A stretch of DNA of 64,000 nt, taken from contig JAJEKV010000024.1 in NCBI GenBank assembly GCA_021234155.1, positions 17,559,030 through 17,623,029 of the forward strand, in the 5' to 3' direction. This document shows positions 46,982-60,129 of the stretch, piece after piece (the first letter of the stretch is position 1; every line of letters begins with the position of its first letter). Under the pieces are notes generated by a model. That model saw nothing but the letters and a program-made list of their open reading frames with translations, was not told the origin of the DNA and made no database searches. This DNA comes from Isoetes taiwanensis (Eukaryota; Streptophyta; Lycopodiopsida; Isoetales; Isoetaceae). Made by a program: the position numbers and the translations under genes.

Positions 46982-48104
46982 TATAGGATATTCTATCAGT
47001 TTTTTTGCTTCGCCATAGCTTGCTGGACTTGGCCTTTTGCTTCGCCTTCTCCATAGCTTGTTGGACTTGGCCTATCAGCTTTTGATCCTGAAAACTTTGT
47101 GAACAGAGCTGTCACAGGTGTCAATCCTTTTGCCATAATTGGCCCACTCACACTTAAGCCTAAACCCCGTAAATCAATATAATAATCCGGCATTTCTATT
47201 CCTTATCGTCGTTGTTTTTTCTTCGCCAGAATTGTTAAGAGTTTATGTTAAGATTCTTTGATATTGCATCAGCAAAGCAGGGATTTGTTTCTGCCATCGA
47301 AAAAAATTTCAGTCTACAAAAAATAAAATGAGTTAGCAGGTTGGCACCAGCACGAATAACTCTTTTTGCATCGTCTCATTTGCTGAAGCTTTCATGGCAG
47401 GCAATATATCATTGACCAAGCTTTGGGAATTTGTATGATATGATCTGATAGAACAAGCTGTAGGAACACAAAAGCTCACTTTGCAGAGCTAAGGTGGTTA
47501 CTAAAGCAAAATCTTGCAAGGTAATGGCAAATGGCTGCAACATTCCCACCTATTTGTTGTCTGTTTCAATTATTATATTCATCTTAGCTGGTGAACCCAG
47601 TGGTTTAGGGAGAGGAGAAATTGTAGTTTTGAGAGATGAAGGGAACAATATAGGAAAATAAGATGGCGCAGCCCACAGGCTAGGGTTTTGGCACTGCTTC
47701 AGTCTGAGATATCTCCCGCCTCGGGTGTCCGTTTCGTGTGATTCTTGGTGCGTTAGGAAGTATGCGCAGTGATCTTTCCAACGGCGTTGATACCAGGTAG
47801 TTTTTTGGCTGCTTTAGTCCCTGAATTGGGATCATCCACTTCGGCCTCCATGGTCACCACCGCCGGTATGCGTTGCTCGCAATTTTCTACCCCTTTGGCC
47901 TCTCCAGTGCTACCTCCTAATTCTCGTCTCAATCCACTTGCAAATGCCCCTGTCTCTATGGATTTGCAATTCCCTCCTCTCTCTCTATGGCATGTACTTC
48001 TTCTTTACATACCTTGCCTCTCTACCTCCTCCCTCTCCCCTGCCCCAACTCCTTCGTCTCTTGCTCCTGTGACGGGCCTGGCCAGTTAGCCTCTCGGTAA
48101 CTGG
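46982..48104. other. Unassigned; possible LINE 5' region at the end
   Basis: A ~33-bp direct repeat containing 'cttgctggacttggcctttt' and a close variant lies near 47015-47075. 47640-48100 starts with 'gatggcgcagcccacaggct' and is C/T-rich, like LINE leaders or ORF1 starts in plants, but no clear protein is visible. Confidence 0.35.
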
Positions 48105-51100
48105 AGATCCCATCAATCTCTACCGTTGTATCTATTTACTCTTGGAACTCAGGAATTTACATATGCATACTTAGATAAAGAATTTAATCTTTATACTTGC
48201 TCTAAGGTCCCAAATAAAATTATTCTTGCCATTACTCAGCAAAAACTTCACACAACACCCAAAGCTTTAAAATAATGTTAACTTCAAGCCCATATATAAT
48301 AATAATGATGGCAATATTAATCAAATATATTGTCTAGCAATCCCACACACTCCTACTCTAAGCCTTTTCAGAAGCTTGGCTACTCTCCGGAGCATCTCGC
48401 ACCTCTGCTTACACCATTAACCACGGGGTTAGTCACACGGACTAAGTGGGGATCGGGGATTTAGGTCATATCTAGCATTAATAATCACAAAGCATTAACT
48501 TAGAACAATATTAGTCTTACCGTAACCTCGCCCCTGCAATCTAAGTTATTAGTCCAACAAGCATAACCACTGCAACTTGATTCCAACATTAAAAACCACA
48601 TATACAATAGCCAAGCAACCATAACATCAACATAGCAACCAATATTCCTCTGGGCCTGAGCAGGTCAACTCGGCTGATCAGGCCAGTGACATAGAGGCGG
48701 GGTAACCACGTGTGTACACACCCATCCACGCTGCGTCCAGTATTGGAGGACCACTTACTGTGCATGACGTTGTACCATCCGGTACCAATGCCCGATGTTC
48801 AAATATTACCATTTGCATAGCACTGTGCAAAACCGTGAGTCTAGACCATCGCACTTAGACTACAGCCCCAGAGGTCTATATCAAAGAATTTCACCAATGA
48901 CAATTACATACAATTCACCAACTCAACATCAAATAATTCCATAATTCACACTTTATGTAACATGAAATGTCCAACCATAGCCTTAATAATGCAAAATGCA
49001 ACCATCACTATTAAATTACAATAAACGTCTACAACTTTCAAAAATTCACTAACAATAAGGTTACTAGAGACTTTAATAATATTAATCTATAGCATTCTAA
49101 CCCCTATGGCTTGTATTTTCTGTTCCCACTTCAATTTAGTTAATTCCAAGGTTTTAATAGATAACTAGCTAACTTTCTAAACTACCCATATCATAATCAT
49201 AAACAACTTATAACCATTAACATAACCCTCCGTAACTTAGGCCTTAATCTTCCATAAATTTCAAGCCCAACTCTTGCTCCAAACCACCCTTAATATTTTA
49301 ACTTTAGCCTTATCTTTAACTTTAATATATTACTTCCTTACTAACAATTAACTAAATTGTTAAACATTTTTATTATCTAACCTAACCCTAACTGCGTTAC
49401 AGGTCACGATTCCGGCCTGCAGCTTCCGGATATGGCCTCTAGGCCCTCAAATCCATCCCAAGAAGTCTTGCCCTCTTCTGGTTTTGTTGCCAAAGGGGTT
49501 TCTTAGCAATTTCGGCCAGTTTACGGCCCCTATTAAGCGATTGAATCCATTTCTCAGCACCAAGATCATGATTTTGACAACCCGATTCTAATCAAATCTT
49601 CCCTAATTCTGTATTATTTTACTCATTTCGATCTTCCTAAGGCCAAAATCGTGACCCATTTAGGAGTGATCCACATGCTTTTGCAGCATGCCGTCGGCAA
49701 GATCACGCGATTATTCAATGACATTCAAGAAAAATCTGCGGTCTTTGATTCACGAACTCATCGCTTCAATTCTAATCCATTTTCATATGACTTTCGTAAC
49801 TTCCAGTCATTGTTCATCAAGTTCATGCTATGCAAACAACGACATGCAAGAGAAACTTTACGGTTTTAAGCGATTTTTTGTACGCTTTTATCTATTTGAC
49901 CTCGAGGGTTCTAATCCTTCTTCAATCACGTCGGCATGGTTTAAATGATAACTCTAGAAATCATTAGATCTATAATGCTTTACCAAGCTTTTTATATGCG
50001 ATCATTAAATACTTACATATATACAATCCCATGCAAGTTAATTTACCATATTCACGCTACTGGACTCGCATTCGTCGGTCACATCAATCCTATAGCCCGG
50101 GCCCCATGTTGGAGCCTCCTGGACACCTCGTTTCGATTAGATTGGGGGCGCCTTTCATATTCCGCATACCACAGTTCTACGGTCGTGGATCTGTCAATCC
50201 TATAGCCGGTATGTTGGAGCCTCTGGACACCTCGTTTTAGATTAGATTAGGGGCCTATGATTTTAAGATGTCGAATACGAGTTTGCCTAAGGTTTTTGAT
50301 GGTATGTCGAGCCTCACATCGTTTTAAGCTTAGCTTTTAGAATATGAAATCACAGTTGAACCTTTACCAAAATAACTTTCGATATCTAATAGACTACTTT
50401 AACCAATCTAACGGTGAGTAATGTATGATTATTTTTATCTTAAAATCTATGTTTTTTTTTTTTTTACTTGATAACCCATTGAATTGTTTTGAGACAATTC
50501 TATGGTTTCAAAATTATATCTATATCAAATCTGGACCCCACATTTATTTTGCTACATATTCTAAGCGAGGTGCACCTGGACTACCAGGTCGTGGATCTGT
50601 CAATCCTATGGCGGTGTATGTTGGAGCCTCTGGACACCTCTCGTTTACCGATTAGATTAGGGGCCTATGATTTTAAGATGTAGTCTGAGTTTGCTGGTTT
50701 TTGATGGTATGTCGAGCCTCACATACGTTTTTAAGCAAGCTTTTTTAGAATATGAAATCACGAGTTAGAACCTTTACCAAAATAACTCAATATCTAATAA
50801 GACTACTTTAACCAATCTAACCGGTGAGCTAATGTATGATTATTTTTTATCTTAAATCTATGTTTTTTTTATGATAACCCATTGAATTGTTTTAAGGATA
50901 TGGTCTATGGTTTCAAGAATTATATCTATATCAAATCCCCACTGGACCCTGTTATTTTTGCTGTATTACAGCGAGGTGCCACCACTGGACTACCAGTCGT
51001 CAGTCTGTCGATCCTATAGCCCGGGCTGTATGTTGGAGCCTCTGGACACCTCTCGTTTTGATGGGTGGGGGCTTTATGATTTTAAGATGTGAATCTGAGT

Positions 51101-52561
51101 TTGCCTAAGGTTTTGATGGTATGTCGAGCCTCTATCGTTTTTAAGCAAGCTTTTAGAATATGAAATCGAGGATTGAACCTTTACAAAATAACTCAATATC
51201 CTAATAAGACTACTTTATAATCTAACGGTGAGCTAATGTGATTATTTTTATCTTAAATCTATGTTTTTTTTATGATAACCCATTGAATTGTTTTAAGGAT
51301 ATGGTCTATGGTTTCAAGAATTATATCTATATCAAATCCCACAGAACCCTGTTATTTTTGCTACATATTCTAAGCGAGGGTGCACCACGGACTACCACGG
51401 TCGTCGGATCACAGCCGATCTATAGCCCGGTGTATGTTAGACCTCTGGACACCTCTCGTTTCGATTAGATTGGGGGCAGCCTATGATTTTAAGATGTCGG
51501 GAATCACAGTTGCCTAAGGTTTTGATGGTATATGAGGCCTCTATGCGTTTTAAGCAAAGCTTTTAGAATGTAATCTGAGGATTCGAACCTTTACCAAAAT
51601 AACTCAATATCCTAATAAGACTACTTTAACCAATCTAACCGGTGAGCTAATGTGATTATTTTTATCTGTAAATCTATGTTTTTTTTTATGATAACCCACA
51701 TTGAATTGTTTTAAGGATATAGTCTATGGTTTCAAATTATATCTATATCAAATCCCACAGAACCCCTGATATTTTGCATACATATTCTAGCGAGGTGCAC
51801 CACGGACTACCGATTAAAATCCCGGATCTTATCAATCCTATAGCCGGACTATATATTTGAGCCTCTGGACACCTCGTTTCGATTAGATTGAGGAGCGCCT
51901 ATGATTTTAAGATGTAGAATCTGAGTTTGCCTAAGGTTTTTTGATGGTATGTCGAGCCTCTATCGTTTTAAGCAGCTTTTAGAATATAATCACGAGGATT
52001 CGAACCTTTACCAAAATAACTCAATATCCTAATAAGACTACTTTAACCAATCTAACCCGGTGAGCTAATGTGATTATTTTTTATCTTAAATCTATGTTTT
52101 TTTAATGATAACCCATTGAATTGTTTTAAGGATATGGTCTATGGTTTCCAGAATTATATCTATATCAAATCCCACAGGACCCCTGTTATTTTGCTACATA
52201 TTCCATGCCAGAAGTTCTAGAACAATCCTCGTATCAACACAGATTTTGCTACACTAGAAACCCGGTGTAAGGCTTGATCCCACAGGAATCCAGCTTTACT
52301 TCTTCTCACGGCTCCAACACACTCCCGAGCTCTGCCGATTAGCTCCTTAGTAATCCTCTTGCCAATCTATCTTTTTTTCAAATGCTTTTCTGCAGCCTTA
52401 TATTTATTTTGGCCACGGTAAGTACGTAAAGGTATAATTTCTACATATCTGACGTATTAATTCATGTGTAATATTTAATTATTATCCCCTTTTTGCATCT
52501 TTTAATAAAATAATTCCACAATGTACCTCAATATCTAGATGCGTTCTGATCTCTCACTCCA
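48105..52561 (-). mobile_element. Left (3') LTR of the gypsy element, truncated and expanded
   Basis: 48105-~50030 and 52201-52561 align in the same orientation with 57624-59940; between them lies a satellite-like array (50090-52200) absent from the right copy. Both copies share the right edge ending '...CA' with GTTCTGA a few bases inside. The left edge stops just before the place where the right copy has its TATA box, so this LTR has lost its R-U5 part. The sequence is AT-rich with no protein. Confidence 0.75.
50190..52200. repeat. ~410-bp tandem (satellite-like) array inside an LTR
   Basis: About five head-to-tail units of roughly 400-430 bases. Landmarks recur at that spacing: 'gcctctggacacctc' near 50218, 50627, 51039, 51440 and 51868; 'ataactc' or variants near 50370, 50783, 51188, 51599 and 52017. 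A partial extra unit precedes at 50090. Units differ mostly by small insertions and deletions. No protein is encoded. Confidence 0.92.
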
Positions 52562-55500
52562 AAATTCAACCCATGTCCTCATAGAGTAGCATCTCCGGAA
52601 ACTCACGAAGAAGAATCAATTGGCATCTTCCCTTGTAGCATCTTCTTGGGGACAACCCATACATTGAACCAAAATCTACGTATTGTTAGCCTCCTTAAGC
52701 GGCGGGTTTCCTCTCGCGAATCACGTTAAGTGAGGGGTACAGAAAGTTCTCCTTGCTTACTGCAAATCATACGTCCCCAACATATGGGATCGTTCCAAAA
52801 TTTCCTCTGGACCCGCATACCTAGGGCCCATTTTACACACACTTTTAAATGCCAATGAGCTACGCGGGATTAATCCTCAAGAACACATAATCTCTTTTTG
52901 AAATTCAAAGTGGTCTCACGTCTCTTATTTGCATCTTTGCTTACGATACCATTTTTGTACCCACAAGCCAAATTTTGTAGTCTCCTTAGGCGAGCTTCCA
53001 TGTCCTAAGCTACTTCATTAAATTTGCTTCAACATTGCATTGGGGATCTCTCCGGTTAAAGAGGACAGCGACACTCCTTACCATACATTTGCCTCAAAAG
53101 GACTGCGTTTTGATGGAATCTTGATAAGTGTTGTTGTATGCAAACTCGACCAAATACAAATAGGAATCCATACCTTTGGTTGAATAGGCACATACATGCA
53201 GGCATATCCTCAAGGCTTGATTAACTAAGCTCCCACTTGACCATCGGCAGGGCGATAAGATGTCTTGGCGCCTAACTTAGTCCCGATATTTTTGAAGCGG
53301 CCCTTGCCAAAATTGGCTCATAAACTTTGTATCGTCGATGAAATAGTATGCGGCATCCCATCACAACCTAAAAATCTCGCCAACCAAATAACTTATATAT
53401 CCATTCTTGTGCTTGATAGTCTTATTAGGCATAAAATGGGCTGCTTGGTTGAGTGATCAACCACAACATAAATTGCATCATAACTTTGAACGTGTCAGGG
53501 AAGCTCAACAATGATCCATGGAAATGCTCTCACTTAGAAGATGGAATTACTAAGGTTGTAATTCTCGAGACTCTTTAAACCTTGATACTTTTTACCTTCG
53601 ACAAGATAAACACCTAGCCACGTGCTCCTTAACCATCTTCTGCAATAGGGCCAAAAGAAATTAAGGCGCATTTTCCTCCAGTTTTGTGTACCTGGGTGTG
53701 TAAGGACTATCATGTGCTTCATATATAACCTCAATCTCAACTCGATCATTAGGAATACATATCACGGCCATTATAAACAAAACTCCTTTAGACAATGCAT
53801 ACCTGAGGAAAATCTTGAGGGTTCTCAACACGGGTGCAAAAATTTGGATCATTCCTCAACTTGCTAAGAATGCATCCCATTGTCCTTGTAACACACTAAT
53901 AGAGGTTAAAAATGACCTTCTAGACAAAGCATCAGCAATCACATTTCTTTGCGAGGTTGATATTCAATTTCAAAATCATACTCTTCTCTTAGTTGCATCC
54001 ACCTCCTTTGCCTATTATTTAAATATAGGTACATTTTGCAAAAATACTTCAAATTTTGGTGGTCGGTCTTCAAAAAGCGGCGACCCGATAAATAATGTCT
54101 CCATACCCTCAAGGCATGGATAATGGCCAACATTCCAGATCATGCCTTTGGGTAATTTTGTTGAAGCGGGGAGACAACCACGAGATATATAAGCACAAAC
54201 TTCGGCCATCTGCGGCAAGACTCCTCCTCTGACTTTTCGGGCTCGGTGACTACATGGAAGGGTATATTCATATGGAATCCTTAAAATTGGTGCACTAAAT
54301 CAAAACATCCTTTAACTTTTTGGAAACTTTCGACAACTTCTCGGTCAATGCAAATCATTCTTCTTACCCAACAAAGTCAAAGGAGCTGACAATCTTTTGC
54401 AAATTTGGAACAAATTTCGATATTCTCCAGCTAGCCCCAAAATGATCTTACCTCCATGCGTAGTCTTTGGTGTGGGCCAATCCTTGCCTCAATCTTAGAA
54501 AGGATCGGCTCTAATCCTTTTACGAAATTACATGCCCAAGATATACAATCTAGTTTGTGCAAGAACACTTAGATAACTTACCATACAACTTTTCTCATCA
54601 TAAAATAGCTAGTAATACGCTTTTACATGTTCCACATGCTCCTCTAATCACGGGAATATGCAAAATATCATCCAAGAAAACCAAATATAAACTTATCCGG
54701 AAGATCAGAATATCTCATTCATGAGGCATAAAAGTGGCGGGGAGCATTTGTCAGCCCAAGCGGCATTACACAAGCGTGAGTGCGTAGCGTCTTGAAGAAG
54801 CGATCTTATAAATATCTGTATCCTTGGTCAGGATCATTGATATCGGTCGTAAATCAATTTTGTGAAGTATTTAGCTTGTCCCAACTGATCAAATGAATTC
54901 ATCAACCCTAGGCAATGCATATCTATTCTTCTGCTTTATATTTTGGTTAAGCATCGCATTAGTCAATACATAACCTTAAAGTCCCATCTTTCTTTTTTCT
55001 GAAACAAAGCTGGCACCAAATGGAGAAACACTTTCGGTAGTATAAACCCTTGTTCCAATAATTCCATGCTTCATTTCTTCAATTCGGCCATCTCTAATGC
55101 ATGAAATCTATATGAGTAGCCTTGATGTGGAGTTCAGCCCGGGGAACAAGTTCTATCTCGCGATCTACCATTCTATGTGGAGAGCAGATTGTTAATTCTT
55201 TAGGAAACATCGGAAGGGAACTCATCAATACTTTTGGATCTCGAGGCCGATAGGTTGTTCTGTAACTCTGCGATACCCAATAATGAATCTAACAATAATG
55301 CACATCCCGATGTATGCAACCCGTTCTTATCACATTTCTTAAAACTTTTTAGGGACAAAGGTGTAACCACTAATGTGTGAAGGCAATCCTTAAGCACATA
55401 CTTATCTCCATTAGGACTTTTGACATATATTTGTTTGCTCTCATAATCAATGCAAGCTTTATGTGGCCTCAACCATGACATTCCTAAAATAATCATACTT

Positions 55501-56010
55501 CCCTAGGCTCAATACTTCAAAACTAGTTTGGGACTCAAATCTCCTACTTGGAATTCAAGATTGTCTACCTTAGCAAGAAGTCTTAATTTACCATCATCCA
55601 ACTCCACATATCTAGGGTCACAGGCTAATCATATTCAAATCTAGTTTCTTAAGCCAGCCTTGGGAAATAAAACAAAAGTATTATTACTACCACAATCAAT
55701 AAGAAGAAACGAACTCCATGAATAATACTTTTAGTGTCCTTGACACCTTCTCCACTTATTTATCAACTTGGTGTCTTTTGTTCGCGCGCACTCTGCTTTG
55801 CAACACTTGTGGATGCTTGCAAGATACCGGCTATATCGAGGTTCCACTAGGCCCGGCTCCTCACAGGGGATCCTCACGGGAACTCATCTCTACAGAATCT
55901 GGAACATATCAAATATCATCAATAATCAAAATCTTATAATCCACTAATGGAAGCTTGCTCACGATGCAAAACGTAGCCAGGCTGTGATTAGCCTTTCGAT
56001 AGCGGAAGTC
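52562..56010 (-). pseudogene. Ty3/gypsy pol remnant (protease, RT, RNase H, integrase)
   Basis: Minus-strand pieces in gypsy order: protease end MIILGMSWLRPHKACIDYES (55490), poorly preserved RT (55190-54300), RNase H LLAIIHALRVWRHYLSGR-type block and TDHQNLKYF (54130-54030), integrase zinc region with HDSPYTPRYTKL (53690) and C-x2-C, integrase core with VVDHSTK (53450), LGTKL and YRPADGQ (53290-53240). A REFPEMLLYEDMG segment near 52600 recalls the end of a chromodomain tail. Frameshifts are very frequent. gag is essentially missing: only about 0.5 kb lies between the LTR end and the protease. Confidence 0.82.
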
Positions 56011-59000
56011 TGTGGCGCTCCACTAAACCTCTGGCACCCGGCCGTGCACTCGGCGAGGAAATCCCCGTCTGGCTCATCAGCATACAGGCCCTCCGTCTAT
56101 CCGCGCCTGGAATCCTCAAGTAGTGCGGAAGATACGAAGGTGTCTTCGCGCCCTTCCCCTATAGGCTCCTATCACAGCGGAAGCATAACATGTCCGAACT
56201 AGCAATACAATACAACATGCTACCTGGGGGTGAAGCTCAATGCATATCCATAGATGCAAAGAACATAATCATATGCCATAAAACATGAGAGATCCTACTA
56301 GTGGCTCGAACCACGAAGGAAGTCGGCCCAGTGGATAGGCCTCAAAATGAGACGAATCATAACAATGGCCCGGGGCTGTGGCATAGGAACAATGGCTAGG
56401 GTTGACCACTCCATCCGCCCCTCCTGTGCATGCTGCGGATGGGCTAGATCAAGGCGTGGCATGACTCTAACCTTCAGGATCGCAATCCTGGCATCACCCA
56501 TAGGGACTACTCGGGTTGCATCTCCTGGTCAGGCGGGTAGGGAGGTTGCATCTCCTTCTAGGGGTCTAGAGGCTCCCGCGAGCGGCTAGAGAATGCGTGG
56601 CGGCACCGCGATTAGGTACCCAGTGAACCCCCAAACAAGAGCCAAGGTGGCACTTGCAGCTCTTGAAGCGAGGCAACACCATTGCGGAGTGTCGGACCCA
56701 TGCACCATTACGAGTAATGACCATAAGCCTAGCCCACTATGGGGTCCCGAAGCCCCCACTTTCGGCGGGGATCACCACTCCATCTTGCCTCAGCGTTGTG
56801 AGTCTTTGAGTCACATCATAGCTTCCATAGCCCGGTGGGTTCACAATACCTGAGACGCAACTAGTAGGAACTAAGGGATCTACACTGAGGAGCATACACC
56901 ATATGGCCCTAAGGTCTCTACCCCCTTCCCAACCGCAGAGAGGAACAACACTTGATCAACCATCATCACGCCTTAAACATCACGAACAATACCATATGAA
57001 CATCTTAACCTAATCATACATATCTAACTATGATTTAGGGTTCCTTGATTGGGTTCAAGATGTTCAACAATAATTCTAGGGTGGCTCCTCTAGACACAAA
57101 ATACTAGCCACGGAATGCTAACTTCAGGATGAACTAACATGAACTCTACTCAACCTACACTCCTCCCGGTGCTTCCTCCCATCCCACAGGCGTCTCCATG
57201 CTCCTTGTGAGGTTGAAGCCTTGCTCCCTCAGATCATACACACCCTCCGAGGTTTCTTTGCTCGAGCTAGACTATGACGAGCGGTGCTGAAGCGGGGTTT
57301 GAACTAGCGTGGATGAGCCTAGGAGTGCTAGGTGCAGGGGAAAAGGTCTAGGGTTGGGGTTAGAGGCTAATATAGGTGTGGGTCCACGTGGGCTGCGTGG
57401 CACCACTAGGATGAGGCCGTGGCCGGTTGCTCCAATAGGATAAGGCCATGTGGAAATGGGCCTTATCTAAAAGGTTATCCTAAGTTAAACAATTGCTTAG
57501 ATGTGCACTTACTGCCACTTATCCAAGGCATACAAGGCTACCTAGGTAGGCTTGTATGAGTAACCAGATCGAGGAATATCTTGTATTTATAGGCGTATCT
57601 TCCCATGGGGGAAAGTCCACTGAATCCCATCGATCTCTATCGTTGTATCTATTTACTCTTGGAACTTCGAGAATTTACATGCTTCATACTTAGATAAAGA
57701 ATTTAATCTTTATACTTGCTCAAAAGGTCCCAAATAAAATTATTCTTGCCATTACTTTCGGCCAAAAACTTCACACAACACCCCAAAGCTTTAAAATAAT
57801 GTGTTAACCAAGCCCATATATAATGTAGTGGCAATATTAATCAAATATAATTGTCTAGCAATCCACACACTCCTACTCTAGCCTTTACGGCTTGGCTACT
57901 CTCGGAACATCTACGCACCTCTGCTTACACCATTAACCGAGAGTTGGTCACCTGATTAAGTGGGGTCGAGGATTTAGGTCATATCTAGCATTAATAATCA
58001 CAAAGCATTAACTTAGAACAATATTAGTCTTCTGGTAACCTGCATACACAATCTAAGTTATTAGTCAACAAGCATAACCATTGCAACTTAGTTCCAACAT
58101 TAAAAAACACATATCTGATATGACAACCATAGCATCAACATAGCAACCAATATTCCTCACGGGTCTGACGGTCAACTTTCATTTGGTCGGGCCGGTGACT
58201 TTATAAGCGAGGTAACCGCGTGTACACCCATCCGCAGCTGATCGACATTGGAGGACCACTAACGTGCATGGCGTTGTACCATCAGGTACAAGCGCGATGT
58301 TCAAATATTACCATTTGCATAACCTTTGTAAAGCAGTGAGTCTAGACAAAATACATCAGACTCAGAGCCCAGTCTATATCAAAATTTCTGTGACAATTAC
58401 ATACAATTCACCATCATGCCCATGCCTTAACATACTCAACATCAAAATAATTCCATAATTCACACTTTATGTAACATGAGAGAAATGTCAACCATAGCCT
58501 TAATAATGCAAATGCACAACCATCAACTATTAAATTACAATAAGCGTCTACATCTTTCAAAATTCACTAACAATAAGGTTACTAGAACTTTAATAATATT
58601 AATCTATAGCATTCTAACCCTATACCTTGTATTTTTACATTTCCCCACTTCAATTTAGCTAATTCAAGGTTTTAATAGATAACTAGCTAACTTTCTAAAC
58701 TACCATATCATAATCATAAACAACTTATAATCATTAACGCAACCCTCAGTAACTTAGGCCTTAATCTTCCATAAATTTCAAGCCCAACTCTTGCTCCAAA
58801 CCACCCCTTAATATTTTAACTTTAGCCTTATCTTTGCTTTAATATATTAGCTTCCTTACTAACAATTAACTAAATTGTTAAACATTTTTATTATCTAACC
58901 TAACCCTAGCTGGCGTTCTGAGGTCCACGATTCCGACTGCGGCTTAGGATATGGCCTCTAGGCCCTCGAATCATCCCAAAAGTCTTGCCCTCTTCTGATT

Positions 59001-59940
59001 TTTGTTGCCAAAGGGGTTTCTTAGCAATTTGGCCCGGTTACGTAGCCCTATTCGCGGCTTGATTCTGAATCCATTTTCACCAACTGAAGATCATGATTTT
59101 GGCCATTGATTCTAATCCAAATCTTCTAATTACGTATTATTTCTCCATTTGATCTTCCTAAGGCCAAAATGGTACATTTGGAGTGATCCACATGCTTTTG
59201 CGGCATACTTAAATCGTGAGATCACTTGCTTGGTTATTCAATGACATTCAAGAAAAATCTTTGCCGAGTCTTTGCGATTCACGAACTCATCCCTTCAATT
59301 CTAATCTATTTTTCTGTAACTTTCATACTTTTACGATCATTACAATTCATCAAGTTCATGCTATGCAAGCGGCTGACATGCAAGAGAAACTTTTACAGTT
59401 TTAAGCGATTTTTTGTACCTTTTATCTTAATCCGACCCTCGAGGTTCCTGTCACAGCTATTCAATCACTTGGCATGGTTTAAATGATAGCTCTAGAAATC
59501 ATAAGATCTATAATGCTTTTGCAAGCTTTTTATATCACGATCATTAAATACTTAGCCTTGTGACAATTACTCTAATCCATGCCAAGTTCTAGAACAATCC
59601 CTCTTTGTATCAACACAATTTTGCTACACTAGAAACCAGGGTGTAAGGCTTGATCCCACACGGAATCCACAGCCTACGGCTCCAACACGCTCCCGACTCA
59701 CACTTACCTTGATGCGGCGCTCAACCGGCAATCCCTCTTGCAATCTATCTTTTCCAAATGCTTTTCTACGTACTTATATTTATTTTGGCCACGGTAAAGT
59801 ATTACGTAAGGTATAATTTCTACATATCTGGCGTATTAGTGCATGTGTAATATTTTAATTATTATCCCTTTTTGCATCTTTTAATAAAAATAATTCCTGA
59901 AAGTATTGCCTCAATATCTAGGTCCGTTCTGACTCCTCCA
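56011..59940 (-). mobile_element. Right (5') LTR of the gypsy element, about 3.9 kb
   Basis: On the minus strand it would begin TGGAGGAGTCAGAACG (59940) and end GGAGCGCCACA (56011), i.e. TG...CA. 57624-59940 is shared with the left LTR; 56011-57365 is shared with the fragment at 23134-24532. A TATA box lies at 57584-57591 between these parts, making 57.6-59.9 kb the U3 and 56.0-57.5 kb the R-U5. No recognisable primer site follows 56011. The length is unusual for gypsy LTRs. The borders are inferred by comparing copies within this window. Confidence 0.65.
57584..57591 (-). promoter_or_regulatory. TATA box of the gypsy LTR
   Basis: TATAAATA on the minus strand in the context GCCTATAAATACAAG, correctly oriented to transcribe towards the minus-strand pol genes. 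Confidence 0.6.
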
Positions 59941-60129
59941 TACTCTTTAAGCCTCTTAGCGTCTCCCTACTCTTCCCTTTTGCTCACAGTGCTCCTATCA
60001 CTTGTTGCTCGGATCTCGCAAGCGTGCTTACATTGATTGGGTCATGAATATGACATCTGGTGTGCATATGCTGCGTGTTCTGCTATAGTGTCCCTTATGA
60101 TGGAGAATAACAAAAGAGGCGTGTGCGAG

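Noticed and set aside
48105-59940. Endogenous pararetrovirus
   Set aside because: Pol is in gypsy order with an integrase and LTR-like direct repeats; no movement or coat protein pattern was seen.
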